DNA of 56,881 nucleotides, from the NCBI GenBank assembly GCA_011526585.1, contig WYBB01000278.1, positions 1-56,881 of the forward strand, given 5' to 3'. The first letter of the stretch is position 1; every line of letters begins with the position of its first letter. The DNA is from Deltaproteobacteria bacterium (GTDB lineage Bacteria; Myxococcota_A; UBA9042; PHBI01). Of the stretch, positions 18,589-27,447 are shown in pieces. The translations under genes were made by a program, and so were the position numbers. The notes below the pieces were generated by a model. It did not search any database. It was given only the letters and a program-made list of their open reading frames with translations, and was not told where the DNA came from.

Positions 18589-20664
18589 ATGGCCGCCGAC
18601 GCGCCCGCCCGCTTCTGTCCGCTCTGCGCCCGCCACCTCGACGAGGCGATCTGCCCGATCGATGGCGTGAGCACCGTGCGCGTCGATCGCGATCCGACCG
18701 ATCAGGACGACCGCGTGCTCGGCAAGGTCATCGCTTCGCGTTATCGCGTCGAGCGCCTGCTGGGTGAGGGCGCGGCCGGCCGCGTCTACGCAGCGACCCA
18801 GCTCAGCCTCGGCCACGAGGTCGCGCTCAAGATCCTGCACCCCCACCACACCGCGAGCGAGCCCCACGTGCGGCGCTTCTACCGCGAGGCGCGCGCCGCG
18901 ACACGCCTCGGCAGCCAGCACGTCGTGCGCGTCATCGACTTCGGCGTCGACGATGACAGCGGCGCCCCGTTCATCGTCATGGAGCTCGTGCGCGGCGAGA
19001 CGCTCGAGCGCTGGCTCGCGCGCGTGGGCCCCTGCCCGCCGAGGGTCGCGGCCGCGCTCATGGCCCAGGTCGCGCGCGCGCTCGTCGACCTCGCCCAGGC
19101 CGGCATCGTGCATCGCGATCTCAAGCCCTCCAACATCATGCGCGTCGAGACCGGCGATGGCGGCGCGCTGATCAAGCTCACCGACTTCGGCATCGCCAAG
19201 GACCTCGCGAGCGACGAGAGCGCCTCCCTCACCGCCACCGGGGCGAGCATCGGCACACCCGCCTACATGGCTCCCGAGCAGGTCGGCGGCGACCCCGTCG
19301 ACCACCGCGCCGACCTCTACGCGCTCGGCTGCATCCTCTTCGAGCTCGTCACCGGTCAGCGTCTTTTCGGCGAGCAGGGCCGCGCCGAACAGCTCGCGAG
19401 CCACCTGCTCGCGCCCGCGCCTCCCCTGCCTGCGCGCCTGCCCAGCGGCGACCCGCCTCCCGAGGCCCTCTCGGCGCTGTGCGCGCGCCTCCTCGCCAAG
19501 CGTCCGGCCGATCGCCCCGCCGACGCGCGCGCCGTGGTCGCAGAGCTCGACGCGATCGCCCAGGACCGTGTCGCGCCGCCCCCGAGCCCATCCCTCCCGC
19601 ACGACCCCGGGCTCACCCAGACCGGTGAGGCGCTCCCGCTGCCAGCCGCACCGCTCGCGCCCGCCCCCGCGTCGGTCCCCCTCCCTGCGCCGCTCCCCCT
19701 CCCTGCGCCGCTCTCCCACCCCAGCGCGCCGCTCCCCCTCCCCGCGAATCCACCGCGCCGCGGCCTCCTCGGCGCGCTCTTCGGCTGGCTCCGACGGCGC
19801 AAGCTCTCGCCCGAGGAGAAGCTGCGCCGGCTCGCGCGCGCCAAGCGGCGGAGCTGGCGCCGCCACGTGCGCCTCTACCTCAGCTTCGGCGGCGCGCTCG
19901 TCGCCCTCAACCTCGTGATCGGGATCGCCGAGGGCGACCTCGAGCCCTGGTCGCTCATCCCGATCACGCTCTGGGGCGCGGCGCTGCTCTGGCACGGGCT
20001 CGGCTTTCGCGCCTGGCGCGAAGAGCACCGCGACGAGCTCATCGCCGTCGGCCTCGCCTCCGAGGTCCCCTCGCCGACGCTCGCGCTACCCCAGCGCCCC
20101 CGCGCGGCCTCGGCCCCACCCTCCCCGTGGGTGACGCTGGTCGAGCGCTGCAAGAAGGCCGTCGAGGCCGCCGAGCGTCAGCTCCTCGCGGTCGCCACCG
20201 AATCCGGAGGCGGCGCCGAGCCTCGCCAGGAGCTGCGCCGCGGGCTCGCCGAGGTCGAACGCCTCGCGCTCGGCGCGCGGCGTCTCGAGACGGTGCTCGC
20301 CGAGATCGTGCCCGGTGTCGCCGAGCTCGACGCCGAGATCGCCCACCTCGACGCCGCGCTCGTCGCCAGCACCGACCCTCGGCTGCGCGCCGCCTACCAG
20401 AACAATCGCGAGCTCCTGCTCCAGCGCCGCCTGCGCCTCCACCAGGTCCACGCCGAGCTCGAGCGCATGCGCACGACGGCCGAAGGCTTCCTCCTCGCCA
20501 CCGAGAACATCCGCCTCGACGCCGCGCGCCTTGGCGGCCCGCGCCTCCACGACTACGCGGTCGATCTGCGCGAACCGCTGCGCCGCCTCGACGACGAGGT
20601 CGAGATCCTGCACCAGGTCGAGTCCGAGCTCGCAGACGTCGAGCGCGAGCTGAACACCCTCTGA
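18589..20664 (+). CDS. Ser/Thr protein kinase with zinc-ribbon N-terminus and membrane anchor
   Basis: This 691-residue Hanks-type kinase starts with a small Cys motif (CPLCARHLDEAICPIDG, residues 10-26). The kinase domain spans about 52-325: glycine loop LGEGAAGRVYA, K81, HRDLKPSN (D177), DFG (199-201) and APEQ. A Pro/Leu-rich linker (350-390) leads to two hydrophobic helices (about 429-446 and 454-472), suggesting a hairpin membrane anchor. The C-terminal 180 residues are predicted coiled coil. All catalytic residues are present, so it should be active. ATG 18589 fits the Cys motif; an upstream extension is low-complexity. Confidence 0.9.
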   Translation: MAADAPARFCPLCARHLDEAICPIDGVSTVRVDRDPTDQDDRVLGKVIASRYRVERLLGEGAAGRVYAATQLSLGHEVALKILHPHHTASEPHVRRFYREARAATRLGSQHVVRVIDFGVDDDSGAPFIVMELVRGETLERWLARVGPCPPRVAAALMAQVARALVDLAQAGIVHRDLKPSNIMRVETGDGGALIKLTDFGIAKDLASDESASLTATGASIGTPAYMAPEQVGGDPVDHRADLYALGCILFELVTGQRLFGEQGRAEQLASHLLAPAPPLPARLPSGDPPPEALSALCARLLAKRPADRPADARAVVAELDAIAQDRVAPPPSPSLPHDPGLTQTGEALPLPAAPLAPAPASVPLPAPLPLPAPLSHPSAPLPLPANPPRRGLLGALFGWLRRRKLSPEEKLRRLARAKRRSWRRHVRLYLSFGGALVALNLVIGIAEGDLEPWSLIPITLWGAALLWHGLGFRAWREEHRDELIAVGLASEVPSPTLALPQRPRAASAPPSPWVTLVERCKKAVEAAERQLLAVATESGGGAEPRQELRRGLAEVERLALGARRLETVLAEIVPGVAELDAEIAHLDAALVASTDPRLRAAYQNNRELLLQRRLRLHQVHAELERMRTTAEGFLLATENIRLDAARLGGPRLHDYAVDLREPLRRLDDEVEILHQVESELADVERELNTL

Positions 20665-20782
20665 ATTCGAGGGCTTCCGCGCTATCCCTCGCACGATGAG
20701 GGATCGGTGAGGGGTCCGCGACCCAGGGTGGTGCGCTAGGCTCTCCCCCATGCAGACCATCTCGGATCGAGGAGCATCTCCG

Positions 20783-21136
20783 ATGAAGCGCACCGTCACC
20801 GCCTCGAAGCTCACGCTGCTCGCGCTGTCCATCTTCGGCCTCGGCCTCGCCGCGTGCGATAGCGGGAGCGGGAGCGGCGGCGGCGACAGCCCGACCTGCC
20901 CGTCCAGCAACTGCCAGCAGACCTGCAGCGACTGCAACCGGAGCTGCCTCGGCGGCAACTGCCAGCAGGCGTGCGCCGGCGGGATGTGCAGCTTCGAGTG
21001 CTCCGGCGGCAACTGCCGCCAGGAATGTCGGACCGGCACGACCTGCACCGCGACCTGCACGGGCGGCAACTGCGAGCAGGTGTGCGCCGGCAGCGCGGGC
21101 TGCAGCTTCTCCTGCACCGGCGGCAACTGCCGCTGA
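20783..21136 (+). CDS. Cys-rich repeat lipoprotein
   Basis: This 117-residue protein has a lipoprotein signal with lipobox LAAC (C25), a Gly/Ser spacer and then 18 cysteines in about 80 residues. They recur as C-x3-C pairs at 60/64, 69/73, 78/82, 88/92, 97/101 and 107/111, a period of 9-10 residues, with GGNC repeated. The regular spacing suggests a disulfide-laddered solenoid outside the cell. ATG 20783 is preceded by gaggag (20769-20774). It is the first of three consecutive secreted proteins and I know no family for it. Confidence 0.8.
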   Translation: MKRTVTASKLTLLALSIFGLGLAACDSGSGSGGGDSPTCPSSNCQQTCSDCNRSCLGGNCQQACAGGMCSFECSGGNCRQECRTGTTCTATCTGGNCEQVCAGSAGCSFSCTGGNCR

Positions 21137-21229
21137 CTCGGACCGGGTCGCGCGGCAGTCAGCCCAGCCCATCGACCCTTTCGCCCCGCTGCTCGCACCC
21201 CGGGCTGCGCCCCCCTCCCAGGAGCCAGG

Positions 21230-21679
21230 ATGAAAACCCTCGTGTCTGTCACCGCGCGCTTCGCGCTCATCGCCAGCGGCCTCGCGCCGCTCGCCGCCTG
21301 TGTCGGCGTGCCCGCCGTGGGCGTCAGCGCGCCCGCGGTCACCGGCACGCGCGAGCCCATCGTGTGCGGCGGCACCGACGTCATCACCCTCGACGAGCCG
21401 GTGATCCGCTCGAGCGGTCCGAGCGTCATCGCCCGCGACCGGTGCGCCGTCACGCTGTCCAACTGCCGGCTCGCGTCGACCGGCGACTTCGCCGTACGCA
21501 ACGAGGGCTCCGGCGACGTCGCGCTCGAGCACTGCCACGTCGAGGGGGCCAAGGGCTCGGTGCACGTGTCCGGCGCGGGCAGCGTGTACGCCCTGCACAG
21601 CACGCTCTTCGGCCGGATCGTCAACACCAGCAGCGAGGGCGGGTCCTTCGTACCCCAGGGAGGGACGACGGTCCGCTGA
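21230..21679 (+). CDS. Small lipoprotein with beta-helix-like repeats
   Basis: This 149-residue protein has a lipoprotein signal (lipobox LAAC, C24). The mature part alternates short hydrophobic strands and Gly/Asn/Asp turns (for example GGTDVITLDEPVI, CAVTLSNCRLAST, GDVALEHCHVEG, GSVYALHSTLFG), consistent with a right-handed beta-helix of a few turns. No catalytic residues are evident. It lies 93 bp downstream of the Cys-rich lipoprotein. Confidence 0.75.
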   Translation: MKTLVSVTARFALIASGLAPLAACVGVPAVGVSAPAVTGTREPIVCGGTDVITLDEPVIRSSGPSVIARDRCAVTLSNCRLASTGDFAVRNEGSGDVALEHCHVEGAKGSVHVSGAGSVYALHSTLFGRIVNTSSEGGSFVPQGGTTVR

Positions 21680-21721
21680 CCCTCGGCCATCCACTCCACA
21701 CAGCACGCCCCGAGGTCCTCC

Positions 21722-22783
21722 ATGCGTCCCTGGCACGGCTCCATCATCGCCGCGTTCGTCGCGACGGCACTCTCCACGAGCGCGACGATCGCCGGCGCTC
21801 CTGGTCCCAGCCACCCCAACGTCGGCCTCTTCGAGGGCGGCGGCGTGCGCGTCGAGCTCGCCGCGGCCGGCACCGCGGCCTCGGGCGCGCCCGAATACAT
21901 CGCGCGCATCGACGTCGACGGGCGCCGCCTGCGCGGCAGGGCGAGCGGCGCACGCAAGCTCAGCGGCCTCATGGGCGAGGGCGAGGGCGCCATCCCGTTC
22001 TCGCTCGAGGTGGTGGGTGACGCGGCGACGTTCACCTACAGCGGCAAGACCGTCGTGCTCACGCGCGGCAGGGTCCACGGTGCCGACGCGCCGCCGCCGG
22101 CGCCGACGCCACCACGCCCCGCGACCACCCGCGAGCCACGCCCCGCGCAGCCCGACCGCGTCGTCGTGGCCGGCCGCCCACCGCTGATGCGCTCGGCGGT
22201 CGAGGCCCACGTCGACGTCAACGAGTGGTTCGTGCAGCTCCTGCTCGGTGACTACGAGCTGCGCTTCGACGAGAAGCAACGGGCGGAGGTCGCGGCCCAG
22301 CTGGTGAGGTCCTACCCGGCGATGTCGCCCGAGCAGAGGCGGCACATCACCGACCTGCCGGGGCTCTGGTCGCAGGTCTCCGCGTTGTGGCGGCAGGTCG
22401 GCGCCGAGGGCCGCGCCGAGGTCGCGGCGACCTACCGCGCCCAGTGGCTCGCCGCGCAGCAGGCGGCGATGTCGCGGATGCCCGCGGACCAGCGCGCGTC
22501 GCACCAGCACTGGGTGCGAACCGCGGAGGCCGTGCGCACCGGGGATCTCGGCGGCGCCGAGCGGATGGCCGCCGAGCGCGCGCGCCTCGACGCTCAATGG
22601 CGTCGCTCGCTGGCCGAGGCCAAGGCCCGCCAGGGTCGAGGCAGCGGCGCCGGCGGCGCCTGGACCCGAGCCGACACCCAGCGGCACCTCAGCCGCGGCA
22701 TGACGAACCACTTCGTCTATTCGAACATGCAGCGGATGACCTTCAACAGCTACCGCACCGGATTCGCCACGCTGAATCCCTGA
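21722..22783 (+). CDS. Secreted two-domain protein of unknown function
   Basis: This 353-residue protein has a signal peptide (SIIAAFVATALSTSATIAGA). Residues about 30-120 form a beta-rich domain (FEGGGVRVELAA … ATFTYSGKTVVL). After a Pro-rich linker (about 122-145) comes an alpha-helical domain starting VDVNEWFVQLLLGDYELRFDE and containing MSPEQRRHITDLPGLWSQV. The helical part resembles uncharacterised domains of secreted proteins in related bacteria. It starts 42 bp after the preceding lipoprotein and may share its transcript. Confidence 0.72.
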   Translation: MRPWHGSIIAAFVATALSTSATIAGAPGPSHPNVGLFEGGGVRVELAAAGTAASGAPEYIARIDVDGRRLRGRASGARKLSGLMGEGEGAIPFSLEVVGDAATFTYSGKTVVLTRGRVHGADAPPPAPTPPRPATTREPRPAQPDRVVVAGRPPLMRSAVEAHVDVNEWFVQLLLGDYELRFDEKQRAEVAAQLVRSYPAMSPEQRRHITDLPGLWSQVSALWRQVGAEGRAEVAATYRAQWLAAQQAAMSRMPADQRASHQHWVRTAEAVRTGDLGGAERMAAERARLDAQWRRSLAEAKARQGRGSGAGGAWTRADTQRHLSRGMTNHFVYSNMQRMTFNSYRTGFATLNP

Positions 22784-22865
22784 ATGCGAAGAGAGCACCC
22801 TCGGCCGGTCGCCGCAGACGCACGCCCGTATCTCGAACAAGGGCGCGTCCGACGACCGCATTGGA

Positions 22866-22895
22866 TTGACCGCGGTCCGGTGGCTCGGCTACAGT
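22866..22895 (+). promoter_or_regulatory. Sigma-70-type promoter candidate for the metalloprotease gene
   Basis: TTGACC (22866-22871) and TACAGT (22890-22895) are separated by 18 bp, close to housekeeping consensus. Transcription would begin about 35 bp before the ATG at 22938. The gene would thus have its own promoter, separate from the upstream secreted-protein genes. Confidence 0.5.
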
Positions 22896-22937
22896 CAACT
22901 TCACGCGGTGGGTCCCCAAGGCAACGAGAGCTCGGTC

Positions 22938-24332
22938 ATGCCGAACCCGGTTCTGGCTACGGTGCAGCGTCAGCGTAACGACGTCGTGCAACATCAGGTC
23001 GTGCAGCGAGAAGAGGGCCAGGACGCCCCGCAGCAAGACCAGCAAGCGCCCAATCAGCGGGCGCCGCGTGTCCGGCCGGACACCCGCAAGAAGACCGAGG
23101 AGCTGTCCAACGATCTGCGGACCGCCCTCAACAACGGCACCGCTTCCGGCGTCGCGCTGGTCCGTCAATGGCGCAACGCCGGGGTCGAGCACACCAAGAT
23201 CCTGCGCGCCGTCGGCATGCAGGACTGGGATACCCTGGTCAGGCAGATCTACCAGGACGACCCGGCCTGGACGCGCGTCGCCGTCATGGGCCTGACCTCG
23301 GGCTCCCACAAGGACGCATGCAAGTTCGGGATGTTCGCGGTCAAGGCGCGCTTCGACCTGAACGCCATCACCGGGCAGTGGGGCGGGCGCGCGCTCGCGA
23401 TGGTGTGGGAGGCGCTCGAGCGCGTCCCGCCCGAGCACGTGAGTCGCCTCACGAACGAGCGGCTCCTCGAGTTCGCCGGCGTCAAGAAGGCCATCCCGGG
23501 CGCCTCCTCGTGGAGCGACGACGACGATGGCAAGATCGAGATGCAGTACCAGAACACGGACCGCTATCTCGACACGATGAAGGTCGGCGACGTCCAGGGC
23601 GACACGACGTTCGCCAGTATGGCGCGTGCGTCCAAGCGCGGGCTGCTCGGGCTCGCCGGCAAGCGCAACTCGCGCGTCAACCGGCAGAACCTGTTCTCGC
23701 ACACGGTCCTGCACGAGGTCGGGCACGCGGTCGACGCGCAGCTCAACATCATGAACGGGCACATGGCCGACCCGAAGTTCGGCGCGTGGAGAAACCACGG
23801 GACGACCTGGTCGGGCTTCGCGCTCGACGCGGCCAACGAGCACACGGCCGCGGGCGGCACGATCGATCCCTACTACCTGCGCACGGTCTCGCGGCGCGTG
23901 TCCGAGGGCGCGTCGGTCCAGACCGCCAAGGACGAGCTGACCGCGTCCGGCAACTACCAGAATGTGCAGGCCAGCCTGCGCGAGCTGAAGGCCAACCCCG
24001 TCGTCAAGCTGGGGACCACGGCCAAGCACGGCAAACTGCCGTGGAACAACCCGCCGGAGGCGATCAACGGCCGCGTCTTCCAGCAGTCATACTCGAGCGA
24101 GTTCACCTCGTACGATGCCGCGTTGCGCCCGGGGCTCGAGATCAGCAAGTATCAGTGGCGCGCGCCGGCCGAGTACTTCGCCGAGATCTATGCGGCCTAT
24201 TACACGCAGGCGCTGTCGGTGAGCCACCCGCTCTACGGCTGGTTCCGCGACGAGATCCACTTCAAGCAGAACATGGACCCGTTGCGCCTGAGGAACCCGA
24301 CGCAGTACGAGCAGGAGCAGCGCAACGGCTGA
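22938..24332 (+). CDS. Putative zinc metalloprotease effector with a VQR leader
   Basis: This 464-residue protein has no signal peptide. Residues 1-30 carry VQRQ and VQRE motifs, a leader I associate with proteins encoded near extracellular contractile injection systems. A Gln/Arg-rich linker follows. The gluzincin-type site is HTVLHEVGHAVD (H259, E260, H263), with a probable third ligand in PAEYFAEIYAAYY (E412 or E416). This HEVGH plus EYFAE layout resembles anthrax lethal-factor-like (ATLF) catalytic domains. ATG 22938 follows gagag at 8 bases and lies behind a good promoter; the longer frame starts at a TTG that is itself the -35 box. Substrate unknown; bacterial or eukaryotic targets are possible. 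Confidence 0.8.
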   Translation: MPNPVLATVQRQRNDVVQHQVVQREEGQDAPQQDQQAPNQRAPRVRPDTRKKTEELSNDLRTALNNGTASGVALVRQWRNAGVEHTKILRAVGMQDWDTLVRQIYQDDPAWTRVAVMGLTSGSHKDACKFGMFAVKARFDLNAITGQWGGRALAMVWEALERVPPEHVSRLTNERLLEFAGVKKAIPGASSWSDDDDGKIEMQYQNTDRYLDTMKVGDVQGDTTFASMARASKRGLLGLAGKRNSRVNRQNLFSHTVLHEVGHAVDAQLNIMNGHMADPKFGAWRNHGTTWSGFALDAANEHTAAGGTIDPYYLRTVSRRVSEGASVQTAKDELTASGNYQNVQASLRELKANPVVKLGTTAKHGKLPWNNPPEAINGRVFQQSYSSEFTSYDAALRPGLEISKYQWRAPAEYFAEIYAAYYTQALSVSHPLYGWFRDEIHFKQNMDPLRLRNPTQYEQEQRNG

Positions 24333-24634
24333 GTTCGCCGCTACGACTCGCGGGGGCGGCGTTGCTTCGCTTGGTCGGTCGTGCGGCGTACTCGAGTACG
24401 CCTCCTCCCTCCCGGCGCTCGCGCCTTGCCCGCGCGAGTCTCGCTGGCGAACTCGATTGTACTACACTTCTTGAGTTCGCGGCTGCAACGCGCGGGTGCT
24501 TCGTACGACCGGCGGGGGCGTCGTTGCTTCGCTCGGTCAGCGCGGGGCGCGGGGGCGCAGCTCCCGGGACCTCGAGGTCGCCTCGTCGCTTCCTTCGCTC
24601 GCGCCTGGCCCGCGCGGGTTTCGCTCGCGAACTC
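24331..24634. repeat. Two tandem foldback (MITE-like) repeat units
   Basis: Unit 1 (24331-24454) and unit 2 (24473-24634) each begin with gagttcgc and end with gcgaactc, so each has imperfect inverted ends of about 24 bp and could fold into a long hairpin. Internally both share a stretch matching ggcgggggcg-cgttgcttcgct and another near the end (gcgcct-gcccgcgcg). A decayed third start may follow at 24651 (gagtccttcgcgg). Together they fill nearly all of the 371-bp gap between the metalloprotease and CpXC genes; no gene is seen in it. Confidence 0.7.
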
Positions 24635-24703
24635 ACCCTGCTACAACCCTTGAGTCCTTCGCGGACCGCCCTCGCGTCGTCCGACTGCCATCGAGAGCCC
24701 AAC

Positions 24704-25411
24704 ATGTCGACGTTCTTCCAGGCGGACGTGGCCTGCCCTCACTGCGGCGAGGTCGCCTCGCGCAGCGTCGCGAGCAGCATCAACGCCCAACGCTCGCCGA
24801 GATACCGCCAGGAGATCCTCGAGCGCACCTTCCAGCGGCCGACCTGCGGCGCCTGCAAACAGCACTTCGTGATCGACGAGCCGTTCATCTACCTCGACCT
24901 CGGACGCGACCAGCTCATCGCCGTCTACCCGGCCGGGGCGATCGACGAGTGGGCGGAGCTCGAGCGCGAGGTGGTCGCGACCCACGCCAAGGGCTTCGGT
25001 CCCGAGGAGGCGCCTCATGTGGCGCAGGCTCTGGGCGCCAAGCTCGTGCTGCGCACGGTGTTCGGGCTCGAGGCGCTGCGCGAAAAGCTCGTGTGTGCGG
25101 AGCACGGGATCGACGACGCGACGCTCGAGGCGATCAAGCTGCGCTTCTTCGCCGAGGGGCGAGTCCCCTACGAGAGCCGGCCGCGGCTGAGCGAGGTCGT
25201 CGACGACAAGCTCGTGCTCGTGTGCGAGCCGACGCCCGATCCCGACGCCCCGCCCGGCAGCGCGCCGCGACAAGCGGTGCTGCGCTTCCCGCGCGAGCTT
25301 CTCGAGCGCCGCTTCGACCTGGAGCTGCCCCAGGTGACCGGCGGGAGCTGGGTCGACGCGGGGCGCGCGCTGCACGACCGGGGTGTGGCGGTGGCTGACG
25401 ATCTTGTCTAG
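24704..25411 (+). CDS. CpXC domain protein
   Basis: This 235-residue protein begins with a CpXC domain: ACPHCGEVASRSVASSIN, then TCGACKQHFVIDEPF about 30 residues later, giving two C-x2-C pairs for a metal. The rest is alpha/beta with AELEREVVATHAKGFG and FGLEALREKL segments. CpXC proteins are poorly understood. The start at ATG 24704 gives the domain immediately. Its 3' end overlaps the AAA+ ATPase gene by 29 bp, so the two are probably made together and may interact. Confidence 0.8.
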   Translation: MSTFFQADVACPHCGEVASRSVASSINAQRSPRYRQEILERTFQRPTCGACKQHFVIDEPFIYLDLGRDQLIAVYPAGAIDEWAELEREVVATHAKGFGPEEAPHVAQALGAKLVLRTVFGLEALREKLVCAEHGIDDATLEAIKLRFFAEGRVPYESRPRLSEVVDDKLVLVCEPTPDPDAPPGSAPRQAVLRFPRELLERRFDLELPQVTGGSWVDAGRALHDRGVAVADDLV

Positions 25412-27386
25412 TCCGCACGAGCTCCTGGAGCGGCACCGGCTGCTGACACGCCTCCTCCTGAAGCGGGCGTGGGCGCGACGGCAGCACGTCGAGCTGCCCG
25501 ACGAGGTCGAGGTGCAGATCGCGGAGCTCGGGGCGAGCCCGCAGCCGGAGGCGCTCGCGCGGCTCACCGCGAGCTGGAGGTTGACGCCGTGTGAGCGCGA
25601 CACGTGGGCGACCCTGGCGAGCCTGACCTGCGAGCCGGAGCTCGGGCTGCTGGCGGGCGAGCTGCACGCGGGCTTCGGGACACCGAGCCTGACGACGTGG
25701 CTCACCGGTTGGCTGCTCGAGCCGCTGCATCCGGCCCATGAGGTCCTGCGTGCCCTGGCGCCGACCGGGCGCCTGGTGGCGACCGGGCTCGTCGATCTGC
25801 ACGAGGACGCCAAGCCCTTTCTGCAGCGACGCGTGACGGTCGCGCCCGAGGTGCTGTGGGAGCTCGAGGGGCGCTGGGACGGGCTGCCCGAAGAGCTCGC
25901 CGCGTGTGCCTGGGAGCTCGACGCGCCCGCGTTGCTCGCCCCGGTGCAGCCGGCGGTGGCCGACACGGCGCGGGCGGCGCTCGGCGATGCGCGCCGTGAG
26001 GTGACGCTGGTGCTCGAGGGCGAGCCGGGGGTCGGTCGCAAGGGCGTGGTGGCGGCCTGGGCGGGGCGGCCGGTGCTGGCGGTCGACCTCGGGCGGCTCG
26101 CGCCCGGCCCGGGCGTGCTCGCGCGCGCGGTGCGGGTGGCCGCGCGCACGGCGCTCCTCAGGGGCCGGCAGCTCTACCTCGACACGACCCCGGCGGCGGT
26201 GACGACAAAGGGCGCGGACGACGTGGCGCCGGCGCGCGCGACGAGGCCGACCGAGATCGAACAGGGCGAGCTCGTGACGATCCTCGAGCGGCTGCCGGCG
26301 CCGGTCGTGATCGGCGTCGCGCACGACGACGAACAGCGCTGGACCCACCTGCGTGAGGTCGCGCGTGCGCGCGTGTCGACGGCGGACCTCGAGGCGCAGG
26401 TGGGCGCGTGGCAGGCGCTGGGTGAGGACGCGGGACTCGACGCGGCCGGGGCGGCGCGGCTCGCGCGGCGTTTTCCGCTGCGCCTGGCCGGGATCCGCGA
26501 GGTGAACCGGCGCGTCACGGAGCGCGCGCGCGGCGGGACGGAGCGCGACCTGCCGCACTTCGAGCGCGAGGCGCGCGAGCGCTTGCGACAGGAGGTCGGG
26601 CGCATCGCGCGGCCGGCCTCGACGGAGCTCGACTGGGGCGACCTGGTGCTGCCCGACGACCTCTTGAGCGAGCTGCAGGAGCTGGCGGTCTACGTCTCGC
26701 ACCGCGAGACGGTCATGAACCGCTACGGCATGCGCAAGTGGGGCGGCACCGGGCTGCACATCCTGTTCTCGGGCGAGCCCGGTACGGGCAAGAGCACGGC
26801 CGCGGCGGTGCTGGGCAAGGCGCTCGAGCGCGAGGTGCTGCAGGTGAACCTCGACCAGATCTTCAGCAAGTACGTCGGCGAGACCGAAAAGCAGCTCGTG
26901 TCCGTGTTCGAGCTCGCCGAGCGCTCGCGCGCGCTCTTGCTGCTCGACGAGGCGGACGCGCTCCTCGCCAAGCGCACCGATGTGTCGTCGGCCAACGACC
27001 GCTTCGGCAACATCTCCGTCAACGTCGTGCTCCAGCTCATGGAGCAGCACGAGGTGGTGAGCGTGGCCACCACCAATCGCGAGGCCGGCATGGACGACGC
27101 GGGCCTCAGGCGCTTCGCGTTCCGCTTCAAGTTCCCGAGCCCGGACGTCGCGATGCGTGCGCGGCTGTTCCGGGGCATGCTGCCGAAGCACGTCGAGGTC
27201 GACCCCGAGATCGACTGGCAGTGGCTCGCCGAGAAGGTCGACGTCACCGGCGGCTACGTGCGCAACATCATGCAGCGGGCGGCGGCGCTGGCCGCGGCGC
27301 GCGACGGCGTGCTCTCGCTCGCCACGATGGTGGCGGCGGTCAATCGGGAGCTGAAGCAGCTCGGCGCGTTGCCACTCCGGTATTGA
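25383..27386 (+). CDS. AAA+ ATPase with an extra N-terminal half
   Basis: This 667-residue protein has a C-terminal AAA+ module: Walker A GEPGTGKST (464-472), Walker B LLLLDEADALL (D522, E523), sensor-type VATTNRE, and an arginine-containing AGMDDAGLRRFAFRFKF segment. The sequence LQELAVYVSHRETVMNRYG just before Walker A is characteristic of ATPases found in contractile-injection clusters and related CDC48-like groups. Residues about 200-440 look like a degenerate second ATPase module lacking a Walker A lysine. The GTG start (25383) lies inside the CpXC gene. A remodelling or unfolding role is likely; the target is unknown. Confidence 0.88.
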   Translation: MWRWLTILSSPHELLERHRLLTRLLLKRAWARRQHVELPDEVEVQIAELGASPQPEALARLTASWRLTPCERDTWATLASLTCEPELGLLAGELHAGFGTPSLTTWLTGWLLEPLHPAHEVLRALAPTGRLVATGLVDLHEDAKPFLQRRVTVAPEVLWELEGRWDGLPEELAACAWELDAPALLAPVQPAVADTARAALGDARREVTLVLEGEPGVGRKGVVAAWAGRPVLAVDLGRLAPGPGVLARAVRVAARTALLRGRQLYLDTTPAAVTTKGADDVAPARATRPTEIEQGELVTILERLPAPVVIGVAHDDEQRWTHLREVARARVSTADLEAQVGAWQALGEDAGLDAAGAARLARRFPLRLAGIREVNRRVTERARGGTERDLPHFEREARERLRQEVGRIARPASTELDWGDLVLPDDLLSELQELAVYVSHRETVMNRYGMRKWGGTGLHILFSGEPGTGKSTAAAVLGKALEREVLQVNLDQIFSKYVGETEKQLVSVFELAERSRALLLLDEADALLAKRTDVSSANDRFGNISVNVVLQLMEQHEVVSVATTNREAGMDDAGLRRFAFRFKFPSPDVAMRARLFRGMLPKHVEVDPEIDWQWLAEKVDVTGGYVRNIMQRAAALAAARDGVLSLATMVAAVNRELKQLGALPLRY

Positions 27387-27447
27387 CCACGGTCGGCGCT
27401 GACGCTCGACGGCATCGACGCGCCGTGGCAGCGTCGCCGCGACGGCC

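Noticed and set aside
20039..22861. A 940-residue minus-strand frame over the secreted-protein genes
   Set aside because: It spans several plus-strand genes with signal peptides and shows only Arg/Ala/Gly-rich sequence.
22866..22937. A TTG start that would lengthen the metalloprotease by 24 residues
   Set aside because: The TTG is part of the promoter -35 box and the added residues look like no known leader; ATG 22938 has a ribosome-binding site.
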